The notes beneath the pieces were generated by a model. It had not been told where the DNA came from and did not search any database. It worked only from the letters and a program-made list of their open reading frames with translations. 64,000 bases of DNA from Actinorhabdospora filicis (GTDB lineage: Bacteria; Actinomycetota; Actinomycetes; Mycobacteriales; Micromonosporaceae), in NCBI RefSeq assembly GCF_030269765.1, contig NZ_BSTX01000005.1, forward strand, positions 214,554 through 278,553, written 5' to 3'. Below are positions 28,197-37,284 of this stretch, piece after piece. Position 1 is the first letter of the stretch, and each line of letters starts with the position of its first letter. A program made the translations under genes and the position numbers.

Positions 28197-28387
28197 CGCA
28201 AGCCGGGTTCGGGTGCACGGGGGCGGGGCCAGGCCATGGGGCACGAGGCCGGGGCGTGGGGGCACGGGGTCGGGTCGCATCGTGGGACACGGGGTCGGCC
28301 GACGCCGACTGCCCTCCGCGTGACCCAACGCCGCCGGGCCGCCGTCCCGGTACGCGGTCGCCGCTGACCGAGGCCCGCGCACGCTAA

Positions 28388-28411
28388 AGGGGCGGCGCAT
28401 CCGCCGCCCCT
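28388..28411 (-). terminator. Hairpin terminator
   Basis: A perfect 10-bp stem (AGGGGCGGCG with CGCCGCCCCT) and 4-base loop lie just past the stop of the 28425 gene. Confidence 0.8.
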
Positions 28412-28424
28412 CGATGGGCCCGTC

Positions 28425-28760
28425 CTAGGCCCACGCCTCCTTGAGCACGTGATGCCCCGGCACCTGTCCCTCGACGAAGGCCACCCGCTCGCCGAGCCGC
28501 TCGAAGAGCGCCTCCAGCTGGGCCACGCGGCCGGTGTTGTCGGCGACCTCCAGGAACTTCCGGTAGTCGGCCTCGGTGGCCCAGAAGATCGTGTTGACGA
28601 CGCCCAGGCCGTCCTCGCTGCCGTGGAAGCGGGTGCCGAGCCAGCCGGGGTAGGGGCGCACCCAGGTGTCGATGAGGGCGGACAGGCCCTCGACGAGTTC
28701 ACGCTGGGCGGAGGCGTCGGTGGTCGTGTAGCGCAGGATCATGACCCATTCGGGGTTCAT
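28425..28760 (-). CDS. Antibiotic biosynthesis monooxygenase (ABM)-like protein
   Basis: A 111-residue dimeric ferredoxin-like fold is predicted: MILRYTTTDASAQRELVEGL, then GWLGTRFHGSEDGLGVVNTI and FWATEADYRKFLE. The pattern fits the ABM superfamily (heme-degrading or quinol monooxygenase-type). Its ribosome site is buried in a 14-bp perfect inverted repeat, so expression may be tightly controlled. It stands alone, with its own terminator. Confidence 0.78.
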   Translation of the reverse strand: MNPEWVMILRYTTTDASAQRELVEGLSALIDTWVRPYPGWLGTRFHGSEDGLGVVNTIFWATEADYRKFLEVADNTGRVAQLEALFERLGERVAFVEGQVPGHHVLKEAWA

Positions 28761-28761
28761 C

Positions 28762-28804
28762 GTCGTCTCCTCAAGCGGTTGGATCAACTACTTGAGGAGA
28801 CGAC
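28762..28804. promoter_or_regulatory. Perfect 14-bp inverted repeat covering the ABM gene's ribosome site
   Basis: GTCGTCTCCTCAAG at 28762-28775 and its exact complement at 28791-28804 are separated by 15 bp. In the minus-strand mRNA the 3' arm contains GAGGAG and ends one base before the ATG. It could be an RNA hairpin hiding the ribosome site, or a repressor operator. Confidence 0.7.
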
Positions 28805-28836
28805 CTGAACCAATGTTGAGGTCAAGGCACTGTGAT

Positions 28837-30390
28837 CTAGTACGCGCCCTTGCGCTGGAGCACCACCAGGACCGTGCGGAACAGGATCTGCAGGTCGGTG
28901 GTCAGCGACCAGTTGTCGACGTAGTACAGGTCGAGCCGGACCGCGTCGTCCCACGACAGGTCCGAGCGGCCCGAGACCTGCCACAGCCCGGTGATGCCGG
29001 GACGCACCAGCAGGCGGCGGCGGACGTCGCCCAGGAAGTCGCCGTTCTCGGCCACGAGGGGCCGGGGGCCGACCAGGGACATCTCGCCGCGCAGGACGTT
29101 GATCAGCTGCGGGAGCTCGTCCAGGGACGTGCGGCGCAGGAAGCGCCCGGCGGGGGTGATGCGCGGGTCGTCCTTCATCTTGAAGAGCAGCCCGTCGGAC
29201 TCGTTCTGGTCCATCAGCAGCGCGAGGCGGTCCTCGGCGTCGACGTACATGCTGCGGAACTTCCAGCAGTGGAAGGTCTTGCCCTCCATGCCCACGCGCG
29301 GCTGCCGGAAGAAGACCGGGCCCTTGTCCTTCGACTTGATCCAGATCGCGATCGCGATGAACAGCGGCGACAGGATCAGCAGGCCCAGGAACGCCGCCAT
29401 CTTGTCGAGGGCGTTCTTGATGACCCAGCCGATGCCGGAGAGCGTCGGCTCCTCCACGTGCAGCAGCGGCACGCCCTCCACGGGCCGGATGTGGACGCGG
29501 GGACCGGCGATGTCGGTGAGCTGCGGCGCGACCACGAGGTCGATGCCGGTGCCCTCCAGCTGCCAGGCGAGGCGGCGCAGGCCGCCCTGCTCGTTGGACG
29601 CCGAGCCGCACACCGCGATGGTGTCGGCGCCGAGGGTCTCGGCGAGCTGGACGAGGTCGGTGCCGCTGTACACCGGGACGGGCGTGTCGACGCCGCGCGC
29701 GGCGGAGGGCCCCTCGGTGAGGTAGATGCCGATCGGCAGGAACCCGGCCTGCGGGACGCGCGAGACGGCCGTCCCGACCTCCAGGGCCTCGTTCAGGGTG
29801 CCGACCAGGAGCAGGTGGTGCACGAAGTGCTGGTGGCGGCGCAGCGACTGCAGGACGCGGCGGGCGGTGAAGCGCCCGATGACCAGGTACAGCAGCGCCG
29901 AGCCGAGCGCGATGGCCACGGCCAGTCGCGAGAGGTCCGTTTTGAACATCAATGCCAGGAACGACACGATGGACACCACGATGACCGCCGAGCGCACCAC
30001 GCGCTTGAACTCGTCGGTGCCGACGCCCAGGTACCGCCGGTCGTAGCCGCCGTTGCCCCACAGGGTCAGGACCCAGGTGAGCGGCAGGAGGCCGTAGGCG
30101 ATGACGTAGAAGGTGGTGTCGACCTCGGCGTGGATGCCGCGGCCGAACTCGGTAAAGCCGGTGGCGGCGGTCCCGGTGGTGATCACGGCGGTCATGGACG
30201 CGGCGATCGCGGCCAGCATGTCCACGCCGAACAGGACGATCACGTACGTACGGTGCCAAGTCGCCGCGCGAACCCTGCGCTGCCATGCGACACGGGGTAT
30301 GCCGCTGGTGATCGGCTCCTCGGCGTTCACGTCACCCGGAATCCTGGCTCGCCGGCCCCCCTGGATCGGACGCTGGAGGCTCGTTGTCAA
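28837..30390 (-). CDS. Polyprenyl-phosphate sugar-1-phosphate transferase (WbaP/CpsE type)
   Basis: A 517-residue enzyme starting synthesis of a surface polysaccharide by moving a sugar-phosphate to undecaprenyl phosphate. Residues about 45-165 hold four membrane helices, and a CoA-binding-like middle domain follows (VGTLNEALEVGTAV). The catalytic C-terminus has a membrane hairpin, KTFHCWKFRSMYVDAE, LRRTSLDELPQLINVL and RGEMSLVGPRP. The TTG start follows GGAGGG. It is divergent from a glycosyltransferase that probably extends the chain. Confidence 0.94.
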   Translation of the reverse strand: MTTSLQRPIQGGRRARIPGDVNAEEPITSGIPRVAWQRRVRAATWHRTYVIVLFGVDMLAAIAASMTAVITTGTAATGFTEFGRGIHAEVDTTFYVIAYGLLPLTWVLTLWGNGGYDRRYLGVGTDEFKRVVRSAVIVVSIVSFLALMFKTDLSRLAVAIALGSALLYLVIGRFTARRVLQSLRRHQHFVHHLLLVGTLNEALEVGTAVSRVPQAGFLPIGIYLTEGPSAARGVDTPVPVYSGTDLVQLAETLGADTIAVCGSASNEQGGLRRLAWQLEGTGIDLVVAPQLTDIAGPRVHIRPVEGVPLLHVEEPTLSGIGWVIKNALDKMAAFLGLLILSPLFIAIAIWIKSKDKGPVFFRQPRVGMEGKTFHCWKFRSMYVDAEDRLALLMDQNESDGLLFKMKDDPRITPAGRFLRRTSLDELPQLINVLRGEMSLVGPRPLVAENGDFLGDVRRRLLVRPGITGLWQVSGRSDLSWDDAVRLDLYYVDNWSLTTDLQILFRTVLVVLQRKGAY

Positions 30391-30569
30391 TGTTCATCCC
30401 TCCGCGCACGTGCCCTGCGGTGGCCGCAAGACAGTCTGCCACGCAACCCGGCCGCGGCCAGCCCGACCTCCCCGTATTCCCCGGATGTCCGGTTCGCCGC
30501 GCGTTCCCACGCCTCCGGCCGGGGGTTAGGGTGACGTGTCCTGTCGACCGTCAGACGAACGTGGGCCGC

Positions 30570-31730
30570 ATGAAAATCGTCATCGCGCATAACCGGTACT
30601 CCTCGGCGCAGCCGTCCGGAGAGAACACGGTCGTGGACGCCGAGATCGCCGCGCTGCGGGCGGCCGGACTCACCGTCGTGCCGTTCCTGCGCTCCTCCGA
30701 CGAGATCGCCGACCTGTCCACTGTGGGCAAGCTGGCGCTCGCGGTGTCGCCGGTGTACGCGGCTCGCGCCCAGAAGGAGCTTTCGGCCCTGTTGCGTGCC
30801 GAGCGCCCCGATGTCCTGCACTTGCACAATGTCTACCCGTTCCTGTCCCCGGCGGTCGTGCGGACCGCGCACCGGCACGGCGTGCCGGTGGTCCAGACGA
30901 TCCACAATGTACGGCACGAATGTCTCAACGGCCTCTACTTCCGGGACGGTCGGATCTGTCACGACTGCGCGGGCAAGCGCGTGGACCTGCCCGGGATCTT
31001 GCACGGCTGCTATCGCGGCTCGCGTGCGCAGAGCGTCATCATGGCCACTTCTCTCGCCGCGCACAAGGGGACGTGGAGGAGTGTTGACGCTTTCGTCGCG
31101 CTGACCCCCTGGATCGCCGACTACCTGGTCACGTTCGGTGTGGGGCGTGAGCGGATCGTGGTGAAACCGAACTCCTCGCCCGATCCCGGGCCGCCCACCG
31201 CGGTCGGCGACGGCTTCGTCTACGTCGGGCGGCTGTCGGCGGAGAAGGGCATCGAGGCGATGCTGGCGGCCTGGAGCCGTTTCCCCGTCGGCTCCCTGGG
31301 GCAGCTCACCATCGTCGGCGACGGGCCCTTGCGCGCCATGGTCGAAGAGGCCGCCGCCCTGCGCGCCGACGTGAACTATCTCGGACGCCAGCCGCGCGAG
31401 CACGTCGACGCCGCCGTCCGTGACGCCTCGGCCCTGCTGCTGCCCTCGATGTGGGAGGACATCCTGCCCACCGTGGCGATCGAGGCCCTGGCCAACGCCC
31501 GCCCGGTGCTGGCCACGAACCTGGGCGGGATGCCCTACCTGGTCGGCGACGCCGGCTGGATCGTCGAGCCGACGGTGGACGGGCTCGCCAATGGCCTGGC
31601 CCGGGCCCGCGACGAGGCGGCCGACCTGGCCGGGATCGCCCGCGCCCGCTGGGAGTCGACCTTCGCGCCGGAGGTCGTGACCGGCCAGCTCATCAAGATC
31701 TACGAGGGAGTGGCCGCCGGTGTCTCGTGA
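30570..31730 (+). CDS. Family 4-type glycosyltransferase
   Basis: A 386-residue GT-B enzyme. The N-terminal domain has DVLHLHNVYPFLSPAVV and TIHNVRHECLNG. A cysteine pair in ICHDCAGKR is typical of a subset of wall-polysaccharide transferases. The C-terminal donor site has YVGRLSAEKGIEAML, PSMWEDILPTVAIEALA and the acidic EX7E motif. Divergence from the WbaP-like gene suggests one glycan pathway. The downstream hydrolase overlaps by 11 bases. Confidence 0.92.
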   Translation: MKIVIAHNRYSSAQPSGENTVVDAEIAALRAAGLTVVPFLRSSDEIADLSTVGKLALAVSPVYAARAQKELSALLRAERPDVLHLHNVYPFLSPAVVRTAHRHGVPVVQTIHNVRHECLNGLYFRDGRICHDCAGKRVDLPGILHGCYRGSRAQSVIMATSLAAHKGTWRSVDAFVALTPWIADYLVTFGVGRERIVVKPNSSPDPGPPTAVGDGFVYVGRLSAEKGIEAMLAAWSRFPVGSLGQLTIVGDGPLRAMVEEAAALRADVNYLGRQPREHVDAAVRDASALLLPSMWEDILPTVAIEALANARPVLATNLGGMPYLVGDAGWIVEPTVDGLANGLARARDEAADLAGIARARWESTFAPEVVTGQLIKIYEGVAAGVS

Positions 31731-32406
31731 CGTCCTGAGCCGTTTCGCGCCCACCGGGACGATCGTCCCTTATGGAGACCTGCCCGAGCAGGTCGTCGAG
31801 CGCTGGCCCGGCGAGGGGCCGACGGTGGTGTTCGTCCACGGCGGTTTCTGGCGGGCCGAGTACGACCGGACGCACGTCCGTCCACTGTGCAATGACCTGG
31901 CCGCCCGGGGATACGACGTGGCGGCCGTCGAGTTCCGGCGCACCGCGCCGGGCGTGCCGGGCTGGACGGCGACCTTCGACGACGTCCTGGCGGCCCTGAG
32001 GTTCATCGGTGGCGAGCCGGTCCTGGCGGGCCACTCCGCGGGCGGGCACCTGGCGCTGTGGGCCGCTTCCCGCAGGGCGCGTGTGAAAGGCGTGCTGGCC
32101 CTGGCGCCGGTGACGGACGTGGTGACGGCCTACCGCGACGACCTGGACGGCGGCGCGGCCCTGGCGCTGCTCGGCGGCTCGCCGGAGGAGGTCCCCGAGC
32201 GCTACGCGGGCGCGACCCCGGGCGACCCGGGCGTCCCGGCCGTGCTGATCCACGGCGACGCCGACGCGCAGGTGCCGGTGACCCAGTCGCGCGGCTACGG
32301 GCATGGACGGCTCGTCGAGCTGCCCGGCGTCGACCACTTCGCGCTGATCGACCCCGAGTCAGGCGTCTGGGGCGTCGTCCTCGACGCGCTTGCCTCGCTT
32401 GCGTGA
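31720..32406 (+). CDS. Alpha/beta hydrolase, esterase/kynurenine formamidase-like
   Basis: 228 residues. VVFVHGGFWRAEYDRTHV carries the HGGxW oxyanion motif of esterase/formamidase-like hydrolases; LAGHSAGGHLALWA is the nucleophile elbow; HGDADAQVP gives the acid and GVDHFALID the histidine. The GTG start lies inside the end of the glycosyltransferase, so the genes are coupled. The substrate is unknown. Confidence 0.86.
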   Translation: MSRDVLSRFAPTGTIVPYGDLPEQVVERWPGEGPTVVFVHGGFWRAEYDRTHVRPLCNDLAARGYDVAAVEFRRTAPGVPGWTATFDDVLAALRFIGGEPVLAGHSAGGHLALWAASRRARVKGVLALAPVTDVVTAYRDDLDGGAALALLGGSPEEVPERYAGATPGDPGVPAVLIHGDADAQVPVTQSRGYGHGRLVELPGVDHFALIDPESGVWGVVLDALASLA

Positions 32407-32538
32407 GGCGGCCAGCTTGGCCCGGAAGGCCGCCGGGTCGTAACTGAGCTGCTCCTCGGAGGGCGTGGCCGAACCGGGCGCGAGGAAGCGCGCGGAGGCA
32501 CCGCCGGACTTGCGGGGGCGCTTGGGCGTGGCGAACAT
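32359..32538 (-). CDS. Small basic conserved hypothetical protein
   Basis: A 59-residue protein, MFATPKRPRKSGGASARFLA then a tail with EEQLSYDPAAFRAKLAASRK. Codon use and the actinobacteria-like sequence suggest a real gene. It converges on the esterase gene with a 48-bp overlap. No membrane segment is present; it is probably nucleic-acid- or ribosome-associated by charge only (inference). Confidence 0.6.
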   Translation of the reverse strand: MFATPKRPRKSGGASARFLAPGSATPSEEQLSYDPAAFRAKLAASRKRGKRVEDDAPDA

Positions 32539-32578
32539 GTGAGCAGTATGCGCTGAATGCCCGTTAAGTGTGCGGGAA

Positions 32579-34927
32579 TCACCTCGTGTCGTGCTTGAGG
32601 ATCTGCTGGACCCGGCCCAGGTCCTTCTCCGCCCGCCGCCGCAGCTCCTGATCGGGCGCGCCCGGTCGCCGGTAGCGCTCCACGGCCTCGGTGAAGGCCG
32701 CCAGGGACTCCTCGAAGCGGCCCGCGTTGGCCAGCGACGCGCCCAGCCCGGCCAGGATGTTGGTCAGGTAGCGCGCCTGCTCCGGATCGTCCTCCAGCCG
32801 CCGGTGGGCCTCGGCGAGGACGCGGTGGGCGGCGATGACGTCGGCGGTCTCCCCGGCGTCCATGATCCAGAAGTGCAGGGCGCCCAGCCAGCCGTGGTGG
32901 GTGGGCTCGCCGTCGTACATCGCGGCGGCCAGCGTGAGCGCCTCCACCAGCGCCGGGGCGGCCAGCGCGCGCCGCTCGGGCGTGACGGGGTCGGTGACGC
33001 CCTCGGTGTGCTTGCGGTAGTCGTAGGGCAGGTACCGGCGGAAGATCGTGGCGCGCAGGTACGGGCTGCGCCCGCCCGTCTGGAACGCGGCCCGCTCGGC
33101 GGCGTCGGGATCGGCGAGCGCGGCCAGCGCCACCAGGTCCCGGATCAGCCGCCACCGGTTGGTGTCGTTGTCGGCGGTGGCGCGCCCGATCTCGGTGAGC
33201 TGCTGCCGGACACGGACGGCGTCGGCGTAGTGCCCGGCGCCCATCAGGAGTGAGTCGAGGTAGGTGAGCACGCCCCCGGAGTTCTCCAGGTCGGCTTCGG
33301 CGGCCAGGTCGCGCAGGGCCGCGATCGCGTCGCCGGCGCCGATGGCCTCAGCCTCGGCCAGGTCGAGGGTCAGCCCCAGCCGGTCCAGGACGCCGCCCAG
33401 CCGCACGGCCAGCCGGAACGCCTCGCGCATGACCTCCGGCTCGGCCCGCCGCCGTTCGGCGTACAGCCACTCGGCGAGCCGGTCGGGTTGCAGGGCGCCC
33501 CACCAGCGTTCGCCGCCGGGGTAGAGGCCGCGCAGCCAGCCGGCGGCGCGCAGGCGGGCGTCCTCGGGCAGGTCGCGGACGCCGGGGACCAGCGCGAGCG
33601 CGCTGAGCGCGTCCTCGCGGGTGTCGGCGGGGATCGAGGAGGCGACCGCGACGGCGGTCCGCATGGTGCCGGGGGACAGGTCGAGCCCGTGCCGGACGGC
33701 GGTGGCGGCCCAGTAGCGGGCCTCGTGGTCGAGGATGCGGCCCTGTGCGGGTTCGTCGCCGTCGTCGAGGAGCCCGGCGAGGACGTGCATGTGGACGCCG
33801 AGGGCGGTGCGCGCCTCGCGTGGTGGCGTGACCTCTCCGCGCGGGTCGAGGCCCAGGGACCGCAGGCCGCGCGTGTACTCGCCGGTCAGGCCGCGCACGT
33901 CCGGTGGTTCGGTGAACAGCTCGGGCAGCGCGATCTGCCCGGCGGCCGACAGGAGGGAGGCGTGCGGGCCGAGGTGCTCGCGCCAGCCGTCGTCGTGGCG
34001 GGCGAGCATGAGGACGCGGACGGGCTCCTGCTCGGGGAGGGCCTCGGCGAGCCGGGCGAGGTCGCGGCGTTCGGCGTAGTCGACGACGACCAGCAGCGGG
34101 GTGGTGACGCTCGTCAGGGCCACGAGGTCGGGCGTGTCGTCGCGCAGGTGCAGCACCGCCCAGCCCTTGGCGCGCATCCGGTGGCCGAACTCCAGCCCGA
34201 GCCGGGACTTGCCCTGCCCGCCGGGGCCGGTGACCAGCAGCGCGTCCTGCCGTTTCGGGCCGCCGGACCAGGCGTCCAGCTCGGCCAGCACGCGTTCGCG
34301 GCCGGGCTGGAAGGTCGTGGCCTCCACGTCGGCGCGCAGCAGCATCGCCGGGGAGCGCGCGATGACGTCGGGGACCTGGAGCCGCTCCAGCTCCACCTCC
34401 CGCAGCCTGGGCGCGCCCACGTACCGCGCGAAGCTCGGGTCGCGCATGAGGGTGGCGACGGGGAGGGCGAGCAGCTCGCGGTTCTCCCAGTCCTCGGGGG
34501 TGTGCGTGACGACGCCGACGAGCAGCCCTTCGGCGAACAGGGCCGCGCCGGAGAAGCCGCGCCAGGAGTCCTCCTGCGGTGGGGCGGTGAGCGGGGCGAG
34601 GCTGAAGTCGGGCCGCAGCCGCGCCTCCAGGTGGTGGGCCCGCGGATGCGACACGCGCGGGAAGCCGATCGCGTGCGCGACGAGAGGAGCGCCGCCCACC
34701 ACGCGTCCCCACCGCAGCGGGCCGGGGACGTCGACGGGCGCGTCGAGGCGGATGAGCGCGGCGTCGGGTTTGCGGGCCCGCCACACGACGCGTCCGGCGC
34801 CGAAGGAGGTCCTGACCTCCTTCGACGGGACGCAGTGGGAGGCGGTCAGGACGAGGTCGCGCGCGACGAGTAAGCCCGTCCCGCGCGCGCCTCCGGACAC
34901 TCGGCACACTCGCTTCTCCGGCACCAT
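32579..34927 (-). CDS. Trypsin-like protease / STAND NTPase / helical-repeat protein
   Basis: 782 residues. The N-terminal 1-180 is a trypsin fold: GTGLLVARDLVLTASHC (His), ARKPDAALIRLD (Asp) and SWRGFSGAALF (nucleophilic Ser). Residues about 200-330 are a P-loop NTPase with Walker A TGPGGQGKSRLGL and Walker B TPLLVVVDYAE. The remainder is alpha-helical, ending with TPR-like repeats (LGASLANAGRFEESLAAFTE). This order is that of STAND sensors with an effector protease, a class known in bacterial conflict and antiphage defence. It stands alone; no partner is evident. Confidence 0.88.
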   Translation of the reverse strand: MVPEKRVCRVSGGARGTGLLVARDLVLTASHCVPSKEVRTSFGAGRVVWRARKPDAALIRLDAPVDVPGPLRWGRVVGGAPLVAHAIGFPRVSHPRAHHLEARLRPDFSLAPLTAPPQEDSWRGFSGAALFAEGLLVGVVTHTPEDWENRELLALPVATLMRDPSFARYVGAPRLREVELERLQVPDVIARSPAMLLRADVEATTFQPGRERVLAELDAWSGGPKRQDALLVTGPGGQGKSRLGLEFGHRMRAKGWAVLHLRDDTPDLVALTSVTTPLLVVVDYAERRDLARLAEALPEQEPVRVLMLARHDDGWREHLGPHASLLSAAGQIALPELFTEPPDVRGLTGEYTRGLRSLGLDPRGEVTPPREARTALGVHMHVLAGLLDDGDEPAQGRILDHEARYWAATAVRHGLDLSPGTMRTAVAVASSIPADTREDALSALALVPGVRDLPEDARLRAAGWLRGLYPGGERWWGALQPDRLAEWLYAERRRAEPEVMREAFRLAVRLGGVLDRLGLTLDLAEAEAIGAGDAIAALRDLAAEADLENSGGVLTYLDSLLMGAGHYADAVRVRQQLTEIGRATADNDTNRWRLIRDLVALAALADPDAAERAAFQTGGRSPYLRATIFRRYLPYDYRKHTEGVTDPVTPERRALAAPALVEALTLAAAMYDGEPTHHGWLGALHFWIMDAGETADVIAAHRVLAEAHRRLEDDPEQARYLTNILAGLGASLANAGRFEESLAAFTEAVERYRRPGAPDQELRRRAEKDLGRVQQILKHDTR

Positions 34928-34961
34928 TGGCCAATAATCCCTTGTCAGCGCTTCTAGTGTC

Positions 34962-35774
34962 GTGTCCGTGACCCCTCAGCTCAGCTCGCCGCAGCTTCTC
35001 GCCCGCCGTCTCTGGTCCGCCGACGCCCACTGGCACCCCGGGGACTTCGCCTGGCAGGCCGCCACGGGCGGTCCCGCCACCGAGCACGTGTGGCCGGACG
35101 CCGCCTGGGCGCGGCTGATGGGCGAGCACCTCGACGTGCTCATCGACCCCTCGCGCATCGACCCGGCCGAGGTGATCGCCTGGGCTCCCGGGGCCACGTC
35201 GGCCACCGTCAACGGCACCGAGGACGCCGTCGCCCGCGCGCTGGTCGAGGCCGGTTTCGAGCGCGATGACGACGCCAACTGGTTCAGCCACCATCACATC
35301 GCGCTGGACTCGCTGCCCTCGGTGGACCTCGCGCCCGGCTACCGGCTGCGCGCGGTCACCCGGGACGAGGCCGAAGCCCGCGCGGAGGTCCACCGCCGCA
35401 GCTGGTCGGACCTCGGGCCGTCCACGTTCTCGGTGGAGAAGATGACCGCGGTGATGAGCGAGTCCCTTTATGACCCGGCCTTCGACATCGTCGCCGAGAC
35501 CGACGACGGCGAGATGGTCGCCACCACGCTCGGCTGGCTCGACCGCGAGACCGGCGTCGGGCTCCTGGAGCCGGTCGGCTGCGTCCCCGAGCACCGCCGT
35601 AAAGGCCTGGGACGGGCCACCAACCTGGCGGTTCTGCAGGCTTTCCGGGATGCCGGGGCGACCCTCGGCCGGGTCTGCCCGCGCGGCGACGAGGGCTACC
35701 CGATTCCGGGGCGGCTGTACCGGTCGATCGGCTTCAAGCCGGTGGCCCGAACCGAGCTGTACCGCCGCGTGTAG
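34962..35774 (+). CDS. GNAT-family acetyltransferase
   Basis: 270 residues. The acetyl-CoA binding motif A is VGCVPEHRRKGLGRATNLAV, preceded by the strand VATTLGWLDRETGVGLLEPV. The N-terminal half is a second, degenerate GNAT-like domain. The start is GTG with a second in-frame GTG two codons later. The target is unknown. It is divergent from the STAND gene. Confidence 0.87.
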   Translation: MSVTPQLSSPQLLARRLWSADAHWHPGDFAWQAATGGPATEHVWPDAAWARLMGEHLDVLIDPSRIDPAEVIAWAPGATSATVNGTEDAVARALVEAGFERDDDANWFSHHHIALDSLPSVDLAPGYRLRAVTRDEAEARAEVHRRSWSDLGPSTFSVEKMTAVMSESLYDPAFDIVAETDDGEMVATTLGWLDRETGVGLLEPVGCVPEHRRKGLGRATNLAVLQAFRDAGATLGRVCPRGDEGYPIPGRLYRSIGFKPVARTELYRRV

Positions 35775-35817
35775 CGAATCCTTGACGGGCGTCGCGCGGA
35801 CGTGACACGCTCGCCTC

Positions 35818-37284
35818 ATGGCGGGCCGGAGCACCTCCGAACTTCTCCAGTGGGCCGCCGCCGCGCACGCGCGGCGGACCGCGATCGATGGTCCACAGGG
35901 GACGATGACCTTCGCCGAGCTGGGCGATCGCGTCGCCCGGGTGGCGGCGGGATTGCGCGCGCTCGGGCTGAAACCGGGTGACCGCGTCCTGGATCTCCAG
36001 CCCAATCGCAATACGTCGATCGAGCTGGACCTGGCCACGTCCTGGGCCGGGCTCGTCCGCGTGCACCTGAACTACCGGCTGCACGAACGCGACTGGGAGC
36101 GCATCGCCGAGGACTCCGGGGCGGTCGCGCTGGTCTACGACGGGTCTTTCGCCGCGCGGACCGAGGCCCTGCGCTCGGGGCTGCCGCACGTGTCCATCGG
36201 GGACGGTCCGGGCGTGTCCTACGAGTCGCTTGTGGACTCGCCCGCGATGCCCTACGACGTGCGCGACCTGGTGTCCCTGAACTACACCTCGGGGACCACC
36301 GGCAATCCCAAGGGCGTCCGCCGCGAGCACGGCAACCGGATGGCGTCGATGGCGGCGATGGGCGCGGTTCTGGGGGACGTGAAGCCGGACGCGGCCTACC
36401 TGCACGCCGGGCCGATCACCCACACGTCCGGGCTGTTCATCATGCCCGCGCTGAAGCGGGGCATGCGGCAGATCGTGCTGCCGTCCTTCGACGTGGACGC
36501 GGTCGTGGAGGCCGTGCGGGAGCGAGGGGCGACGCATACGGCGCTGGTGCCGACGATGGTCGCGCGGCTCTTGCAGGCGGGCGTGGATTCCCTGGGGCTG
36601 GACATGCTCGCCTACGCGGGCGCGCCCATGCCGGGTGAGCACATCCGGGCCGCCCACGAGCGGCTCACGCCGAACCTGGTGCAGTACTACGGCCTGGTGG
36701 AGGCGATCCCGCCGGTGACCGTGCTGGACGCCGAGGACCACCGGCTGGGGCTCACCTCGCGTCCGGAGCTGCTGGCCTCGGCGGGTAGGTCCACCGGGCA
36801 CGTGGAGGTGGCGATTCATGAGGCGGTGGACGGGATCGGCGAGGTGATCCTGCGCGGCCCGGCCATCATGAGCGGGTATTGGAGTGGCGACGCCGGGGCT
36901 CGCGCGGTCCGCGACGGCTGGCTGCACACCGGCGATCTGGGGCGGCTGTCCGAGGACGGGTATCTGTACCTGGTGGACCGCAAGAACGACATGATCATCA
37001 CCGGTGGCTACAACGTGTATCCCCGTGAGGTCGAGGACGCTCTGGCGAGCGCGCCCGGGGTCGGGCAGGTCGCGGTGATCGGTGTGCCCGATGCGGACTG
37101 GGGGCAGCGGATCGTCGCGTTCTATACGGGCTCGGCGGAGCGGGGTGAGCTGGACGCCTTCGCGCGGCGCGAGCTGGCGTCCTACAAGAAGCCCAAGGAG
37201 TACCGGCGGCTGGAGACGTTCCCCCTGAACTCGACGGGGAAGATCGACAAGAAGTCGCTCAGGGAACACGGGGGTGAGCTCTGA
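35818..37284 (+). CDS. AMP-dependent acyl-CoA synthetase
   Basis: A 488-residue adenylate-forming ligase. The P-loop is LNYTSGTTGNPKGVRREH, A5-type YYGLVEA, GDLGRLSEDGYLYLVDRKND, and the catalytic lysine in STGKIDKKSL. It activates a carboxylic acid to its CoA thioester. Its TGATG junction with the mutase gene implies that the mutase acts on the CoA ester made here. The acid is unknown. Confidence 0.93.
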   Translation: MAGRSTSELLQWAAAAHARRTAIDGPQGTMTFAELGDRVARVAAGLRALGLKPGDRVLDLQPNRNTSIELDLATSWAGLVRVHLNYRLHERDWERIAEDSGAVALVYDGSFAARTEALRSGLPHVSIGDGPGVSYESLVDSPAMPYDVRDLVSLNYTSGTTGNPKGVRREHGNRMASMAAMGAVLGDVKPDAAYLHAGPITHTSGLFIMPALKRGMRQIVLPSFDVDAVVEAVRERGATHTALVPTMVARLLQAGVDSLGLDMLAYAGAPMPGEHIRAAHERLTPNLVQYYGLVEAIPPVTVLDAEDHRLGLTSRPELLASAGRSTGHVEVAIHEAVDGIGEVILRGPAIMSGYWSGDAGARAVRDGWLHTGDLGRLSEDGYLYLVDRKNDMIITGGYNVYPREVEDALASAPGVGQVAVIGVPDADWGQRIVAFYTGSAERGELDAFARRELASYKKPKEYRRLETFPLNSTGKIDKKSLREHGGEL

